Positions 56,416 to 64,000 of a stretch of DNA of 64,000 nt are shown in pieces; within the stretch, counting starts at the first letter, position 1, and every line of letters starts with the position of its first letter. Under the pieces are notes generated by a model, which worked only from the letters and a program-made list of their open reading frames with translations, was not told the DNA's origin and did not search any database. The DNA is from CAYYGL01 sp964471235 (GTDB lineage: Bacteria; Calditrichota; Calditrichia; RBG-13-44-9; J075), in contig CAYYGL010000002.1 of NCBI GenBank assembly GCA_964471235.1, forward strand, positions 23,500-87,499, read 5' to 3'. The position numbers and the translations under genes are program-made.

Positions 56416-57267
56416 CTAAAAAAATACCCCGGCAAGATACCCCACTACATTTTTCCGGTCACCGGTAATGTCTCCGGAATTTCGATAGAGCAGTACTTTG
56501 CCGGTTCTGGCATCGGCAGTTTTGGCGACTTTCATTGCGGTAATCGCAGGACCAAATCCACACATTTCCCCCCTGCCGGTTTCAATATCTTCATAAAGTT
56601 CATCCGGCTCAAAACGGTTCACATGATTGATCACCACCTGATCTTTCACACGCGCCTGAACATCCGGGTAATAATGGGATAAATCGGAACTGGCGATCAC
56701 AAGAAAATGTTTGCTGTGCAAGACATCTGCCAGAGCATTCGTTAATAAATCAATCGTCTCCCGGCTCTGTTCTCCCATCATGAGTGGCACAATCTTAACC
56801 CGATCCAACACCCACTTCAAAAAAGGGAGTTGCACCTCCAGGCTGTGCTCATCGGTTTCATATCCCCGGAACGAGCGTTCAATTTCGGGATGTTTTCGGA
56901 TTAATAGGTTCACAAAGGAGCGGTCAACAGGAACCTCACCCAATGGGGTTTGAAACGCTTTTCCGGGAAAAACAGAGGGGGCATGAAAATGAAGACGATG
57001 AGCCGGGGCGATGATCACAACGACATCGTATTGGGTACCGACAATCTGACGATAAGCCCGGGCAGCCACCCCGCCGGAATAGGTATATCCGGCATGGGGC
57101 ACAATCATCCCCCGAATCGGTCGGGGGAATTGTTCCACCGGGGCACTTTCCAGTAACAGACTCAGGTCTTTTTCTAATACAATTTTATCTGCCGGGTAAA
57201 ATAAACCGGCAACCCCGGGTGGGCGAATAACTTGTTCTTCGTTTGGTGCCATTGTATGCTCACTCAT
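56416..57267 (-). CDS. Memo-family protein (AmmeMemoRadiSam system protein B type)
   Basis: About 283 residues. It shows the Memo pattern: RGMIVPHAGYTYSGGVAARA, IIAPAHRLHF, DEHSLEVQLPFLKWV and SSDLSHYYPD. The conserved histidines of these motifs are retained. Memo proteins share the fold of aromatic-ring-opening dioxygenases and are often linked to AMMECR1 and a radical SAM protein, neither of which is adjacent here. The biochemical role is unknown. ATG 57267 is preferred over the TTG just upstream; no strong ribosome binding site. Confidence 0.92.
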   Translation of the reverse strand: MSEHTMAPNEEQVIRPPGVAGLFYPADKIVLEKDLSLLLESAPVEQFPRPIRGMIVPHAGYTYSGGVAARAYRQIVGTQYDVVVIIAPAHRLHFHAPSVFPGKAFQTPLGEVPVDRSFVNLLIRKHPEIERSFRGYETDEHSLEVQLPFLKWVLDRVKIVPLMMGEQSRETIDLLTNALADVLHSKHFLVIASSDLSHYYPDVQARVKDQVVINHVNRFEPDELYEDIETGRGEMCGFGPAITAMKVAKTADARTGKVLLYRNSGDITGDRKNVVGYLAGVFF

Positions 57268-57316
57268 CAATTTTCAGCGCCACCGTTTCGTTTCCCGAGT
57301 GAGTTTAGCTGCTCCC

Positions 57317-58909
57317 CTAATCAAAGGGCAGTTCTGCCGATTCGGTTCTGGGCAGGTGCTCATCGGTGGTGCTGTAGGCTAACAGCTTGCGAATCACCGT
57401 TACCTTAATTTGTCCGGGATAGTCCATGGTTTCCTTAATTTTTCGGGCAATATCGGATGCCAGCATCTCTGCTTCCTGATCGGTTAACTTCTCCGGTTCC
57501 ACAATCACCCGGATTTCCCTGCCAGCGGACAGGGCATAGGTCTTGGCAACCCCTTCAAAAGAGTTGGCAAGTTCCTCTAACTTGGTGATTCGCTGGGTAT
57601 AGGCTTCCAGGGATTCCCGTCGGGCGCCGGGGCGGGCACCACTGATGCGGTCTGCGGCGGTTACCAGCACCGATATGGGTGAAATCGGCTCTGCTTCTTC
57701 ATGATGCGCCAACACCGCATTGATCACCACCGGGTCTTCTTTGTATTTGGTGGTCAATTCCACTCCAATGGTCACATGGCTGCCTTCCGAATCGTTGCTG
57801 ACCGCTTTACCAATATCATGAAACAAACCGGCACGACGGGCTAACTGCACATCTAAACCCAACTCTGAAGCCATATTGCCTGCCAGCCAGGCAACTTCCT
57901 TGGAATGCTGCAAAATATTCTGACCATAACTACTGCGGTATTTTAACCTGCCCAGGTACGTACGCAATTCGGGATGCACATTTTGAATCCCCAATTCTTT
58001 CAACGTTTCTTCCGCCGCTCGCCGTACATTTTCGTCAACCTGACGTTGGGCTTTCTCTACCGCAACATCAATGGCCTTCGGATTGATATTCTTTTTCTTG
58101 ATCAGCATCTCCATTGCCAGACGGGCAACTTCCCGCTTCACCGGGTCAAAACTGGACATCACCACCGTCTCAGGCGTATCATCTACTATCACCTTTACAC
58201 CGGTTGCCGCTTCAAAGGCTTTGATGTTCCGCCCCTCCCGTCCGATAATCAATCCTTTCCAGTTGTCACTGGGTAAGGAAACTGATACCAGGGTGGATTC
58301 CATGGTGTATTCGGTTGCCATTCGCTCCATGGCAAATGCCATAATTTCCTTTGCCTCCCAGCGGGCACGGTCCAGCGCTTCTTTTTTGATATCGTTGATC
58401 ATTTGTGAAGCTTCAGAGCGTGCTTGATTGAGCAACTGCTCCATTAACTTATGCTTTGCCTCTTCCCGATTCAAACCGCTTAATTCCTCCAGGCGACGTA
58501 TCTCCTCCTGAATGATCTTCTCAACTTCCTGCTCACGAGCAGCTAATTGGCTCCGGAGTTGATCTATTTTGCGCTGTTGTTTGGAAAGCGTCATTTCTCG
58601 ATTGCGGATACTGTTCTCGATTCGACGCAGTTCTTTTTCCTTGCGCCGAAGCTGTTCTTCCGAACGCCCGATTTCATTCTCCTTTTGTTTCAATTTCATC
58701 CGCAGTACTTCCCGCTCTTTTTGAACTTTTTCATTCGCTTTCACTCTGGCTTCCCGCTCAATGCGTTCCGCATTGCGCTTCGCCTGTTCCATAATCTCCC
58801 GGGCATCCTCCGCCGCATTTTTTCGCTGCTGATCCAGGATAAATTTATTAAGAAGTATGCCGATCACCAAACCGGCAAACAGGGCAATTCCGATGATAAC
58901 CATATTCAT
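57317..58909 (-). CDS. rny: Ribonuclease Y
   Basis: Membrane-anchored endoribonuclease that initiates mRNA decay. The 530 residues show the standard order: an N-terminal membrane helix (VIIGIALFAGLVIGILLNKF), a long coiled coil (about 30-200), a KH domain (IGREGRNIKAFEAATGVKVI, about 218-237) and an HD domain (GLFHDIGKAVSNDSEGSHV, about 358-376). It is complete and of the usual length. It lies 50 bases upstream of the Memo gene on the same strand. Rng and RNase Y occur together in this genome. Confidence 0.97.
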   Translation of the reverse strand: MNMVIIGIALFAGLVIGILLNKFILDQQRKNAAEDAREIMEQAKRNAERIEREARVKANEKVQKEREVLRMKLKQKENEIGRSEEQLRRKEKELRRIENSIRNREMTLSKQQRKIDQLRSQLAAREQEVEKIIQEEIRRLEELSGLNREEAKHKLMEQLLNQARSEASQMINDIKKEALDRARWEAKEIMAFAMERMATEYTMESTLVSVSLPSDNWKGLIIGREGRNIKAFEAATGVKVIVDDTPETVVMSSFDPVKREVARLAMEMLIKKKNINPKAIDVAVEKAQRQVDENVRRAAEETLKELGIQNVHPELRTYLGRLKYRSSYGQNILQHSKEVAWLAGNMASELGLDVQLARRAGLFHDIGKAVSNDSEGSHVTIGVELTTKYKEDPVVINAVLAHHEEAEPISPISVLVTAADRISGARPGARRESLEAYTQRITKLEELANSFEGVAKTYALSAGREIRVIVEPEKLTDQEAEMLASDIARKIKETMDYPGQIKVTVIRKLLAYSTTDEHLPRTESAELPFD

Positions 58910-59587
58910 TTTTTTGTTCCTCTTTTTGCGTCCATATCACTCTCCCGTAACGTTCCCCCGTCGCAGGAAAGTATCCAACAGGTTTTAGGTCCCTAACACA
59001 TATATGGCTTGATGGCATTTTCTTCACTATCAAACACTCGGGTTCGCTTTCTGAAACAATATTTCCAAATTATATCGTTTCCATTAAAATATATAGGAAC
59101 GAAAGCCTTGAGTAAACAAGTTTTTTTGAATAACACCAACTTTTTGTAGACAATCCGTGGAGGGGGAGATGTTATTCTGGGTACGGGGTTCAGGGTTTAG
59201 GATTTGGGGAGCAGTAAGATACTCAGACGGTGTCGGCTGGCTTTCGTATTCGTGCTCCATATCATTATATTTAACATCCGTTCGACATCAGAAAAATAGA
59301 ACACGGATGGACCCGGATGACCGGGATTTTTCAGCGTATTGCCTTAAGAATTTAAAACGAACCTCACCCATCCCCCCTCCAAAGGAGCAGTACCCCGTTG
59401 GGGCGGTGCCCCGTTGTGGAAACGAGAAACAGTTAAAAATGATTGTTTTTTTCATAAACACTAACTTGACTGGTATTCATGAGAAAATCAGAAAGTGATA
59501 ACCGTTTCAGATGCCTTTAATTGCGGATAGAAGCGAAGCTCTACCAATCGAGGCATTTGCCGTTTTTTTAACTTTTATAGGGGCGAA
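58910..59587. repeat. Repeat-rich intergenic region between rny and the glycosylase gene
   Basis: About 680 bases without a gene. ACACGGATGGACCCGGATGA at 59301 is a REP-like half. From 59319 a 25-base segment recurs at 60447 with one mismatch (it includes TTTTTCAGCGTATTGCC), and ACGAACCTCACCCATCCCC at 59357 recurs at 60485. A hairpin CCCCGTTGGGG lies at 59393-59403. I saw no structured RNA. Confidence 0.55.
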
Positions 59588-60262
59588 TTATCTCTGATGT
59601 TTTACACCGGTTACCCGCTGTTTTCCGGAGACAAATGGATTGCCGGCAATAAAAAATCGCCAGGGGTGTTCCATCCCTTTGCGGATACCAATCCGGCTGG
59701 TTTGCGCGATTCGCTGTTCAGGAATCTGCTCTCCAGAGGTGATAAAAAGAAGATCGCCGCACAGGTCGGTGCCGTTCAGGGAGCGGTCCAATTGCAATGC
59801 CTGGCAGAGCTTGCCCGGTCCGTTGGTCAGGGAATGCACATCCGTGCGCTGTCGGAATGCTTTCATCTGTTCCACCCCTTGCAGCGGCTCCAGGGCTCGG
59901 ATCAATACCGCTGCCGGAAAGCCTTCCGGTTCTGTCACCGCATTCAGGCAATTATACATTCCATAGATAAAGTAGATATACGCATACCCCGGCGGACCAT
60001 ACATGATCGAGGTGCGATTGGTATACCCACGTGCGGCATGGCATGCCGGATCGTCCTCTCCAATGTAGGCTTCAGTCTCCACAATCTTTCCAACAAGATA
60101 ATCCTTCCCAAGGCGGCGTACCAGGTACGTGCCCAGCAGTTCCCGGGCAACCGTCTCGGTGGGGCGGTTATAAAAACTGCGGGGAAGTGGGGATAACAAC
60201 GATTGTGCACCATGCTTTTTCACGGATAAATAATATAACGTTCCGATGTTCAACGCAAGCAC
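59588..60262 (-). CDS. mpg: 3-methyladenine DNA glycosylase (AAG/MPG family)
   Basis: Base-excision repair enzyme that removes alkylated and deaminated purines. The 224 residues show RELLGTYLVRRL, the catalytic glutamate in VGKIVETEAYIGEDDPACHA, NRTSIMYGPPGYAYIYFIYG and the C-terminal TNGPGKLCQALQL. The family's tyrosine that intercalates in DNA probably lies in the GYAYIYF stretch. The start is uncertain: GTG 60262 gives 13 more residues than GTG 60223, and neither has a clear ribosome binding site. Confidence 0.93.
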   Translation of the reverse strand: MLALNIGTLYYLSVKKHGAQSLLSPLPRSFYNRPTETVARELLGTYLVRRLGKDYLVGKIVETEAYIGEDDPACHAARGYTNRTSIMYGPPGYAYIYFIYGMYNCLNAVTEPEGFPAAVLIRALEPLQGVEQMKAFRQRTDVHSLTNGPGKLCQALQLDRSLNGTDLCGDLLFITSGEQIPEQRIAQTSRIGIRKGMEHPWRFFIAGNPFVSGKQRVTGVKHQR

Positions 60263-60307
60263 CCGAACGTTTTTTCTCCATTCAATTTACAGGAAATCAA
60301 ATATTTT

Positions 60308-60626
60308 TTGTAACTATTCAGCTTATGCCCGTTTGTGTCAATCCGGCTTTTCCGATGTTTTTCCGGAAAATGTCGGTCATAGACTCCCCCGGAGAATCTC
60401 ATATTCGGCATTCTTCCGTGGTAGGAGATTCTCAGAGAGAGTCAATGACCGGTATTTTTCAGCGTATTGCCGTCATCATCCGAAACGAACCTCACCCATC
60501 CCCACCCCAACCCCGTTTTTTGGGGCGGGAGGGGTTGGGTGAGGTGAAAAAACAACCCCTGAACCATGAATAAGAACGAATGACATATAAAACATCAAAT
60601 TTACAGGTAAAGCTGAATAGTTACAA
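60308..60626. repeat. Element bounded by a 17-bp terminal inverted repeat
   Basis: TTGTAACTATTCAGCTT at 60308-60324 has its exact reverse complement at 60610-60626. The 285 bases between carry a near-palindrome (60378-60445), a 25-base repeat shared with 59319, and a strong stem formed by ACCTCACCCA (60489-60498) and TGGGTGAGGT (60536-60545). No gene. The termini match those of the element at 3212-3386. Confidence 0.65.
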
Positions 60627-60705
60627 TTTTGTTAATGTTTCCGATGCATTGACGAAGATAGAATTCATAGTTTAATAAGTTTGAACTTTTATACAAGGAG
60701 GTATC

Positions 60706-63123
60706 ATGATCCAACGGATTGGATATGGAATTCTGTTCTTTTCTGCATTCATGTTACAATTTGCTTTTGCTCAACTCAATGCTCCGGAGGTTGAAGAGGT
60801 GTATGGCGGAAAAATCAACTGGATGGATGCCGCCGCCCTCAATGGGGCCACCACCCGCCTTTATATCGCCACGGAAAGCGCCAACTCTTTGTTCTACACC
60901 CACATCGATCACTCCGTTACCCCGGCACAAATCGATACCTTTACAACCGTTCCCGATGTGGATAGTGATGACGGGTTCGGCAGTAACGTTAACAATTTTG
61001 CAGCTGACGGTGCCTCGGGACGGGTCTTCTTCATCAGCATGGGGAATCTTTACAGTGCCGACATTACCCCGGGGAGTTTGACAACCATCGAAAATGGTGG
61101 CGTCTTCACCGTCACATGTTACCAGGGCTGGTTGTTTTATCTGAAAGATGAGATGGGCAGCCTGAACCTTCACTTTGGCACCATCGATTCCCTTAGCGGG
61201 AGTTTCACAGAGGATGCCGGCAGTCCCCTGACAGTGACTTCCGGAATGCCCGGCGGCGGATTTTACACCCTGAAGGTCAATCCGGTCAATGACAGCCTTT
61301 ATATTTTCCAGGGTGGTGCTCCGCCGGTCATCTTCAGCTCTTCCAATAGTTTTCAGAATTTGAATCCCACAACCTCGTTCCCCTCCCTGGATGTCAGCGG
61401 TCTGGGCAGCGGAATTGATTACCGGGCGTTTGGCATCGGACCGGACGGTCGATTGTTTGTCGGGGCAGTGCATGGGATGGAACCCCAGCATTTTAAGTTC
61501 ATCGGATTTACCGACAACAATGGAATTACCTGGGATACACTGAACACCGGTGTGGGCGGAACATCCGGTCCCAACATTGCCTGCGCAGGCACTGATTCCT
61601 CATACTACGTTTACTTCGGGAGCGCCGTCAGCAATAATAAAGGAGAAGTCGGCACCTGGCAGTCCATTGCCTGGGGCTCTTTCGAAACCCATCCCAATGA
61701 CGGCATGGTTGCAAGCGACCCCAATGATCCCTCCATGATTTTCCTGACCACGGATCAGGGCATCGGGGCTTCGGGAAACCATGGTGCGGATGTCTTTGAA
61801 ATCGATGATGGGGTGGAAGCCGTACAGGTAAATGATTTTGAGATGAATGGGGCAAAATCCACTGCCTGGACTGCCTCAAAATCCGGTATTCGCCGGGTAA
61901 CCAATTACGGAACTCCTTCCGAAAGCTGGGAAATTTTCTTTCCCAACGGCGACGGTTCTCCCTACTATTCCATTGCCATGGATACCAGTGATGCCAGTGG
62001 AAATACCGCCTATGCCGGGAATGTGCGGGTTTACAAAACCATGGACGGCGGCATAAACTGGATGCAGGTGTTTACGGTAGAAGATACTGCTTACCACTTT
62101 GATTTCTGGAGTTACATCTCCGCAATTAAAATCAGCCCGGAAGACCCGAACGTGGTCGTTGTTGGCGTTAATTCCCCTTCCATGGGAGTAAACGGCGGTC
62201 TGTTTTACAGCACCGACGGGGGCACCTCATGGTTTCATCTGGATACCACCCCGTACAATACGGAGGTTAAAGACTTTGCTTTTCAGGAAGACAGTAATGG
62301 CAACAGCTATGTTTATATTGCCTGTGAATATGTTAATGACGGCACGAACTCCTCCTATGGGGTAAAAACGGTGGTTCATGACACCAATGACGTGGTCACG
62401 TTTGTGAATGATATGCTCGGCACCGGCGGTACCCCCATCACCAATTTTGGTGCCAACAGTCTGGCGATGAATAGCAATGGGGATATTTATGCTGCCGGTA
62501 GAAAGGGCAGCAACGAAGAACCGCGGGTCTATGTGAAACCGGCGGATTCGACTCACTGGGAACTGCTGCCGACCGCTTCATTACCAGGCGTTGGGTCTGT
62601 ATCGGCAATAACTATTGGGTTTGACAGCACCGGCGCGGAAGTGCCCTACATCGCCATCAACTCGGAAATTTACTACCTCCCTGCCGGGAGTAACACCTGG
62701 GTGCTGGCATATCAATACCCGGTGGGAAATCGCATTAATGTACTCTACTGGGATGATCTGCTGGTGGGCACCGGCACCGGTTTATACGGGCAATCGTTTC
62801 AGAATCCCACCGGTATTCCCCCGGTTGCGAATCCCGCGATAATTAAAAATATCAGATTGTTTCAGAATTACCCCAACCCGTTCAATCCCTCCACCACTAT
62901 TGAATATCGCTTGCCCACCGCCGGAGAGGTAACCCTGAGAATCTATGACCTGACCGGCAGACTGGTTCGCACCCTGATTCAGCAGCATCAGCAAAGCGGT
63001 TTATATCGTATCACCTGGGATGGACGGAATTTGAGGGGAGAGCCGGTAGGCTCCGGTGTATACTTCTATCAGTTGAAGATGGGAGTGGAAATTCGGACCC
63101 GGAAAATGATTCTGGTTCGGTAG
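60706..63123 (+). CDS. Secreted BNR/sortilin-like repeat protein with T9SS C-terminal domain
   Basis: An 805-residue exported protein with a signal peptide (MEFCSFLHS-like shadow excluded; actual IGYGILFFSAFMLQFAFAQ). The body has repeated BNR/Asp-box-like propeller strands, for example GGLFYSTDGGTSWFHLDTT, TMDGGINWMQVFTVED and DNNGITWDTLNTG, consistent with a sortilin- or sialidase-type propeller. The last ~80 residues form the T9SS type A sorting domain: FQNYPNPFNPSTTIEYRLP, IYDLTGRLVRTL, TWDGRNLRGEPVGSGVYFYQ. AAGGAGGT precedes the ATG. No catalytic residues were identified, so the function is not assigned; probably a secreted or surface-attached protein. Confidence 0.85.
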   Translation: MIQRIGYGILFFSAFMLQFAFAQLNAPEVEEVYGGKINWMDAAALNGATTRLYIATESANSLFYTHIDHSVTPAQIDTFTTVPDVDSDDGFGSNVNNFAADGASGRVFFISMGNLYSADITPGSLTTIENGGVFTVTCYQGWLFYLKDEMGSLNLHFGTIDSLSGSFTEDAGSPLTVTSGMPGGGFYTLKVNPVNDSLYIFQGGAPPVIFSSSNSFQNLNPTTSFPSLDVSGLGSGIDYRAFGIGPDGRLFVGAVHGMEPQHFKFIGFTDNNGITWDTLNTGVGGTSGPNIACAGTDSSYYVYFGSAVSNNKGEVGTWQSIAWGSFETHPNDGMVASDPNDPSMIFLTTDQGIGASGNHGADVFEIDDGVEAVQVNDFEMNGAKSTAWTASKSGIRRVTNYGTPSESWEIFFPNGDGSPYYSIAMDTSDASGNTAYAGNVRVYKTMDGGINWMQVFTVEDTAYHFDFWSYISAIKISPEDPNVVVVGVNSPSMGVNGGLFYSTDGGTSWFHLDTTPYNTEVKDFAFQEDSNGNSYVYIACEYVNDGTNSSYGVKTVVHDTNDVVTFVNDMLGTGGTPITNFGANSLAMNSNGDIYAAGRKGSNEEPRVYVKPADSTHWELLPTASLPGVGSVSAITIGFDSTGAEVPYIAINSEIYYLPAGSNTWVLAYQYPVGNRINVLYWDDLLVGTGTGLYGQSFQNPTGIPPVANPAIIKNIRLFQNYPNPFNPSTTIEYRLPTAGEVTLRIYDLTGRLVRTLIQQHQQSGLYRITWDGRNLRGEPVGSGVYFYQLKMGVEIRTRKMILVR

Positions 63124-63165
63124 TATTATATGACCATAAGGAAGGATTAATTCGGCAATTTTCAC

Positions 63166-63205
63166 CATACTTCGGGAAGATAAATTCCCGGAGTATGTTT
63201 TTTTT
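63166..63205 (+). terminator. Intrinsic terminator after the BNR-type T9SS cargo gene
   Basis: CATACTTCGGGA (63166-63177) pairs with TCCCGGAGTATG (63186-63197), with one G:T pair, across an eight-base loop and is followed by eight T residues. Confidence 0.85.
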
Positions 63206-63334
63206 ACAATCCGCACGATGAAAGACCCTCGAGAGCCGAATACGCTTTCCCAATCTCCCAATGTAATGAAAACGGTGCGACCATTTCCGCCTTTTTGGGG
63301 CGGCTTCCAAATATCACTCCTACAGGGTGAAATA

Positions 63335-63405
63335 TGATAACCCGGAACAACGCTCCGGGGGCGAATGGCTCCACGAAAAACCAGCCCCAACGGGGCGAAA
63401 AAACT
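63335..63405. repeat. Two-hairpin palindromic element
   Basis: CCCGGAACAACGCTCCGGG (63342-63360) and GCCCCAACGGGGC (63386-63398) are both perfect or near-perfect stems with short loops. They match, in reverse complement, the loops CGTTGT and GTT of the element at 34901-34943. Confidence 0.55.
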
Positions 63406-63433
63406 GGCAGAAGAGCGGAGAAGCGTCACTCAT

Positions 63434-64000
63434 TCAACGGAGTAAAACCATTTTGCGGATATACCTATCTTCTCCCACCATTAACCGGTAGAAATACACC
63501 CCACTGGCAAAACGGCTGGCATCCCAGCGAACCCGGTGAATACCGGCGCGGAGATTGTCATCCAACAGGGTAGCCACCCGCTGCCCCAGGATATTAAAAA
63601 TGTCCAGCCGGGCATGGGAACGATGCGGCAGGGTAAATTCAATTGTCGTGACCGGGTTAAAGGGGTTGGGGTAGTTCTGTGCCAGGGTGATTTCCAGGGG
63701 AAGGTGGGGTGATGGTTCATTTATCCCCACGGCTGTGGAATCCAACCGCAGAATGTAAACTCCGGTAAAATAATCCAGAGCAACAACTTTATTTCCCGGA
63801 AAAAACGGGTATATATCGACACAGCCAGCCCAGGTATGTTCATCAACCAGGTCCGTATCATAATACCCCACCTCCTGAGGATTACTCGGATCGCGGACAT
63901 CAATAATCCTCATGCCCAGGTTATGGTGGGCTATAAACAGATAATCGCCTTTGACCATGCATTCTTCCACGGGTATATCCCATGCATTGGGATCGACAAT
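63434..64000 (-). CDS. Exported LVIVD-repeat protein with T9SS sorting domain, 5'-truncated by the window edge
   Basis: The frame is open to the right edge, so only the C-terminal ~188 residues are present. An LVIVD-type propeller repeat is visible (GDYLFIAHHNLGMRIIDVRD, then DPSNPQEVGYYDTD), followed by the T9SS type A sorting domain NYPNPFNPVTTIEFTLP with IFNILGQRVATLLDDN and SGVYFYRLMVGEDRY. A probable surface or secreted protein, arranged convergently with the BNR-type gene. The GTG near 63970 is probably internal. Confidence 0.8.
   Translation of the reverse strand: MVDPNAWDIPVEECMVKGDYLFIAHHNLGMRIIDVRDPSNPQEVGYYDTDLVDEHTWAGCVDIYPFFPGNKVVALDYFTGVYILRLDSTAVGINEPSPHLPLEITLAQNYPNPFNPVTTIEFTLPHRSHARLDIFNILGQRVATLLDDNLRAGIHRVRWDASRFASGVYFYRLMVGEDRYIRKMVLLR

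Noticed and set aside
59588..60196. Plus-strand frames opposite the DNA glycosylase gene
   Set aside because: The minus-strand protein carries all 3-methyladenine glycosylase motifs; the others are shadows.

Overview
The window looks like a draft-genome contig from a Gram-negative bacterium of the FCB superphylum, most likely Calditrichota or a neighbouring candidate phylum such as KSB1. The reasons are type IX secretion (T9SS) C-terminal sorting domains of the NYPNPFNP kind on several exported proteins, a PorP/SprF-like outer-membrane protein, HPr kinase with a mannose-type EIIA but no sugar PTS nearby, RNase Y, and ordinary Gram-negative lipoproteins and beta-barrels. The taxonomic placement is inference. 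A run of ten Ns at 19634-19643 shows a scaffolded assembly. I saw no rRNA, tRNA, CRISPR array or intact insertion sequence.

Layout. 1-3157 (+): the 3' part of a radical-SAM-linked DUF2344 gene, then rng. 3455-9245 (-): smg, topA, xerC, hpf, hprK and a mannose-family EIIA. 9897-10304 (+): a DoxX-like membrane protein. 10558-17130 (-): a riboflavin operon, with an FMN riboswitch and its terminator, then ribD, ribE, ribBA, ribH, followed by a beta-propeller T9SS cargo protein. 17505-29517 (+): a compact run of nine genes comprising a TPR lipoprotein, a large FG-GAP/Ig surface protein, a PorP/SprF-like barrel, an ExbB/TolQ channel fused to Ig-like domains, two ExbD proteins, a TonB-like anchored protein, a second TPR lipoprotein and an exported protein. 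This reads as a proton-motive-force-driven envelope machine tied to a surface adhesin, and is the best candidate here for an undescribed system.

29537-34724 (-): a coiled-coil PD-(D/E)XK protein, a LOG-family hydrolase, a zinc/manganese-type ABC permease and binding protein, an outer-membrane protein and a small exported protein; no ATPase gene is present. 35487-36551 (+): a GH16-like lipoprotein. 36693-38915 (-): purL. 39091-39597 (+): an isolated tail-tube-like gene of the contractile injection system type, interrupted by an in-frame TAG. 39668-44495 (-): a tiny membrane protein, an isochorismatase-family hydrolase, acs and malate synthase. 44563-49338 (-): queA, ruvB, ruvA, ruvC, yebC and a SPOR lipoprotein.

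49928-53982: an Ig-like lipoprotein, a DUF4870 protein, an arginase-family enzyme and two exported proteins. 54228-60262 (-): a hotdog thioesterase, an SLC6-type sodium symporter, a Memo-family protein, RNase Y and 3-methyladenine DNA glycosylase. 60706-64000: two T9SS cargo proteins, the last cut by the window edge.

Intergenic DNA is rich in short palindromic repeats: two elements bounded by the same terminal inverted repeat (GTAACTAYTCAG), hairpin elements of the GCCCCGTTGGGGC type, REP-like ACACGGATGA repeats, and a possible insertion-sequence end. All protein calls rest on motif recognition by eye, without database searches.
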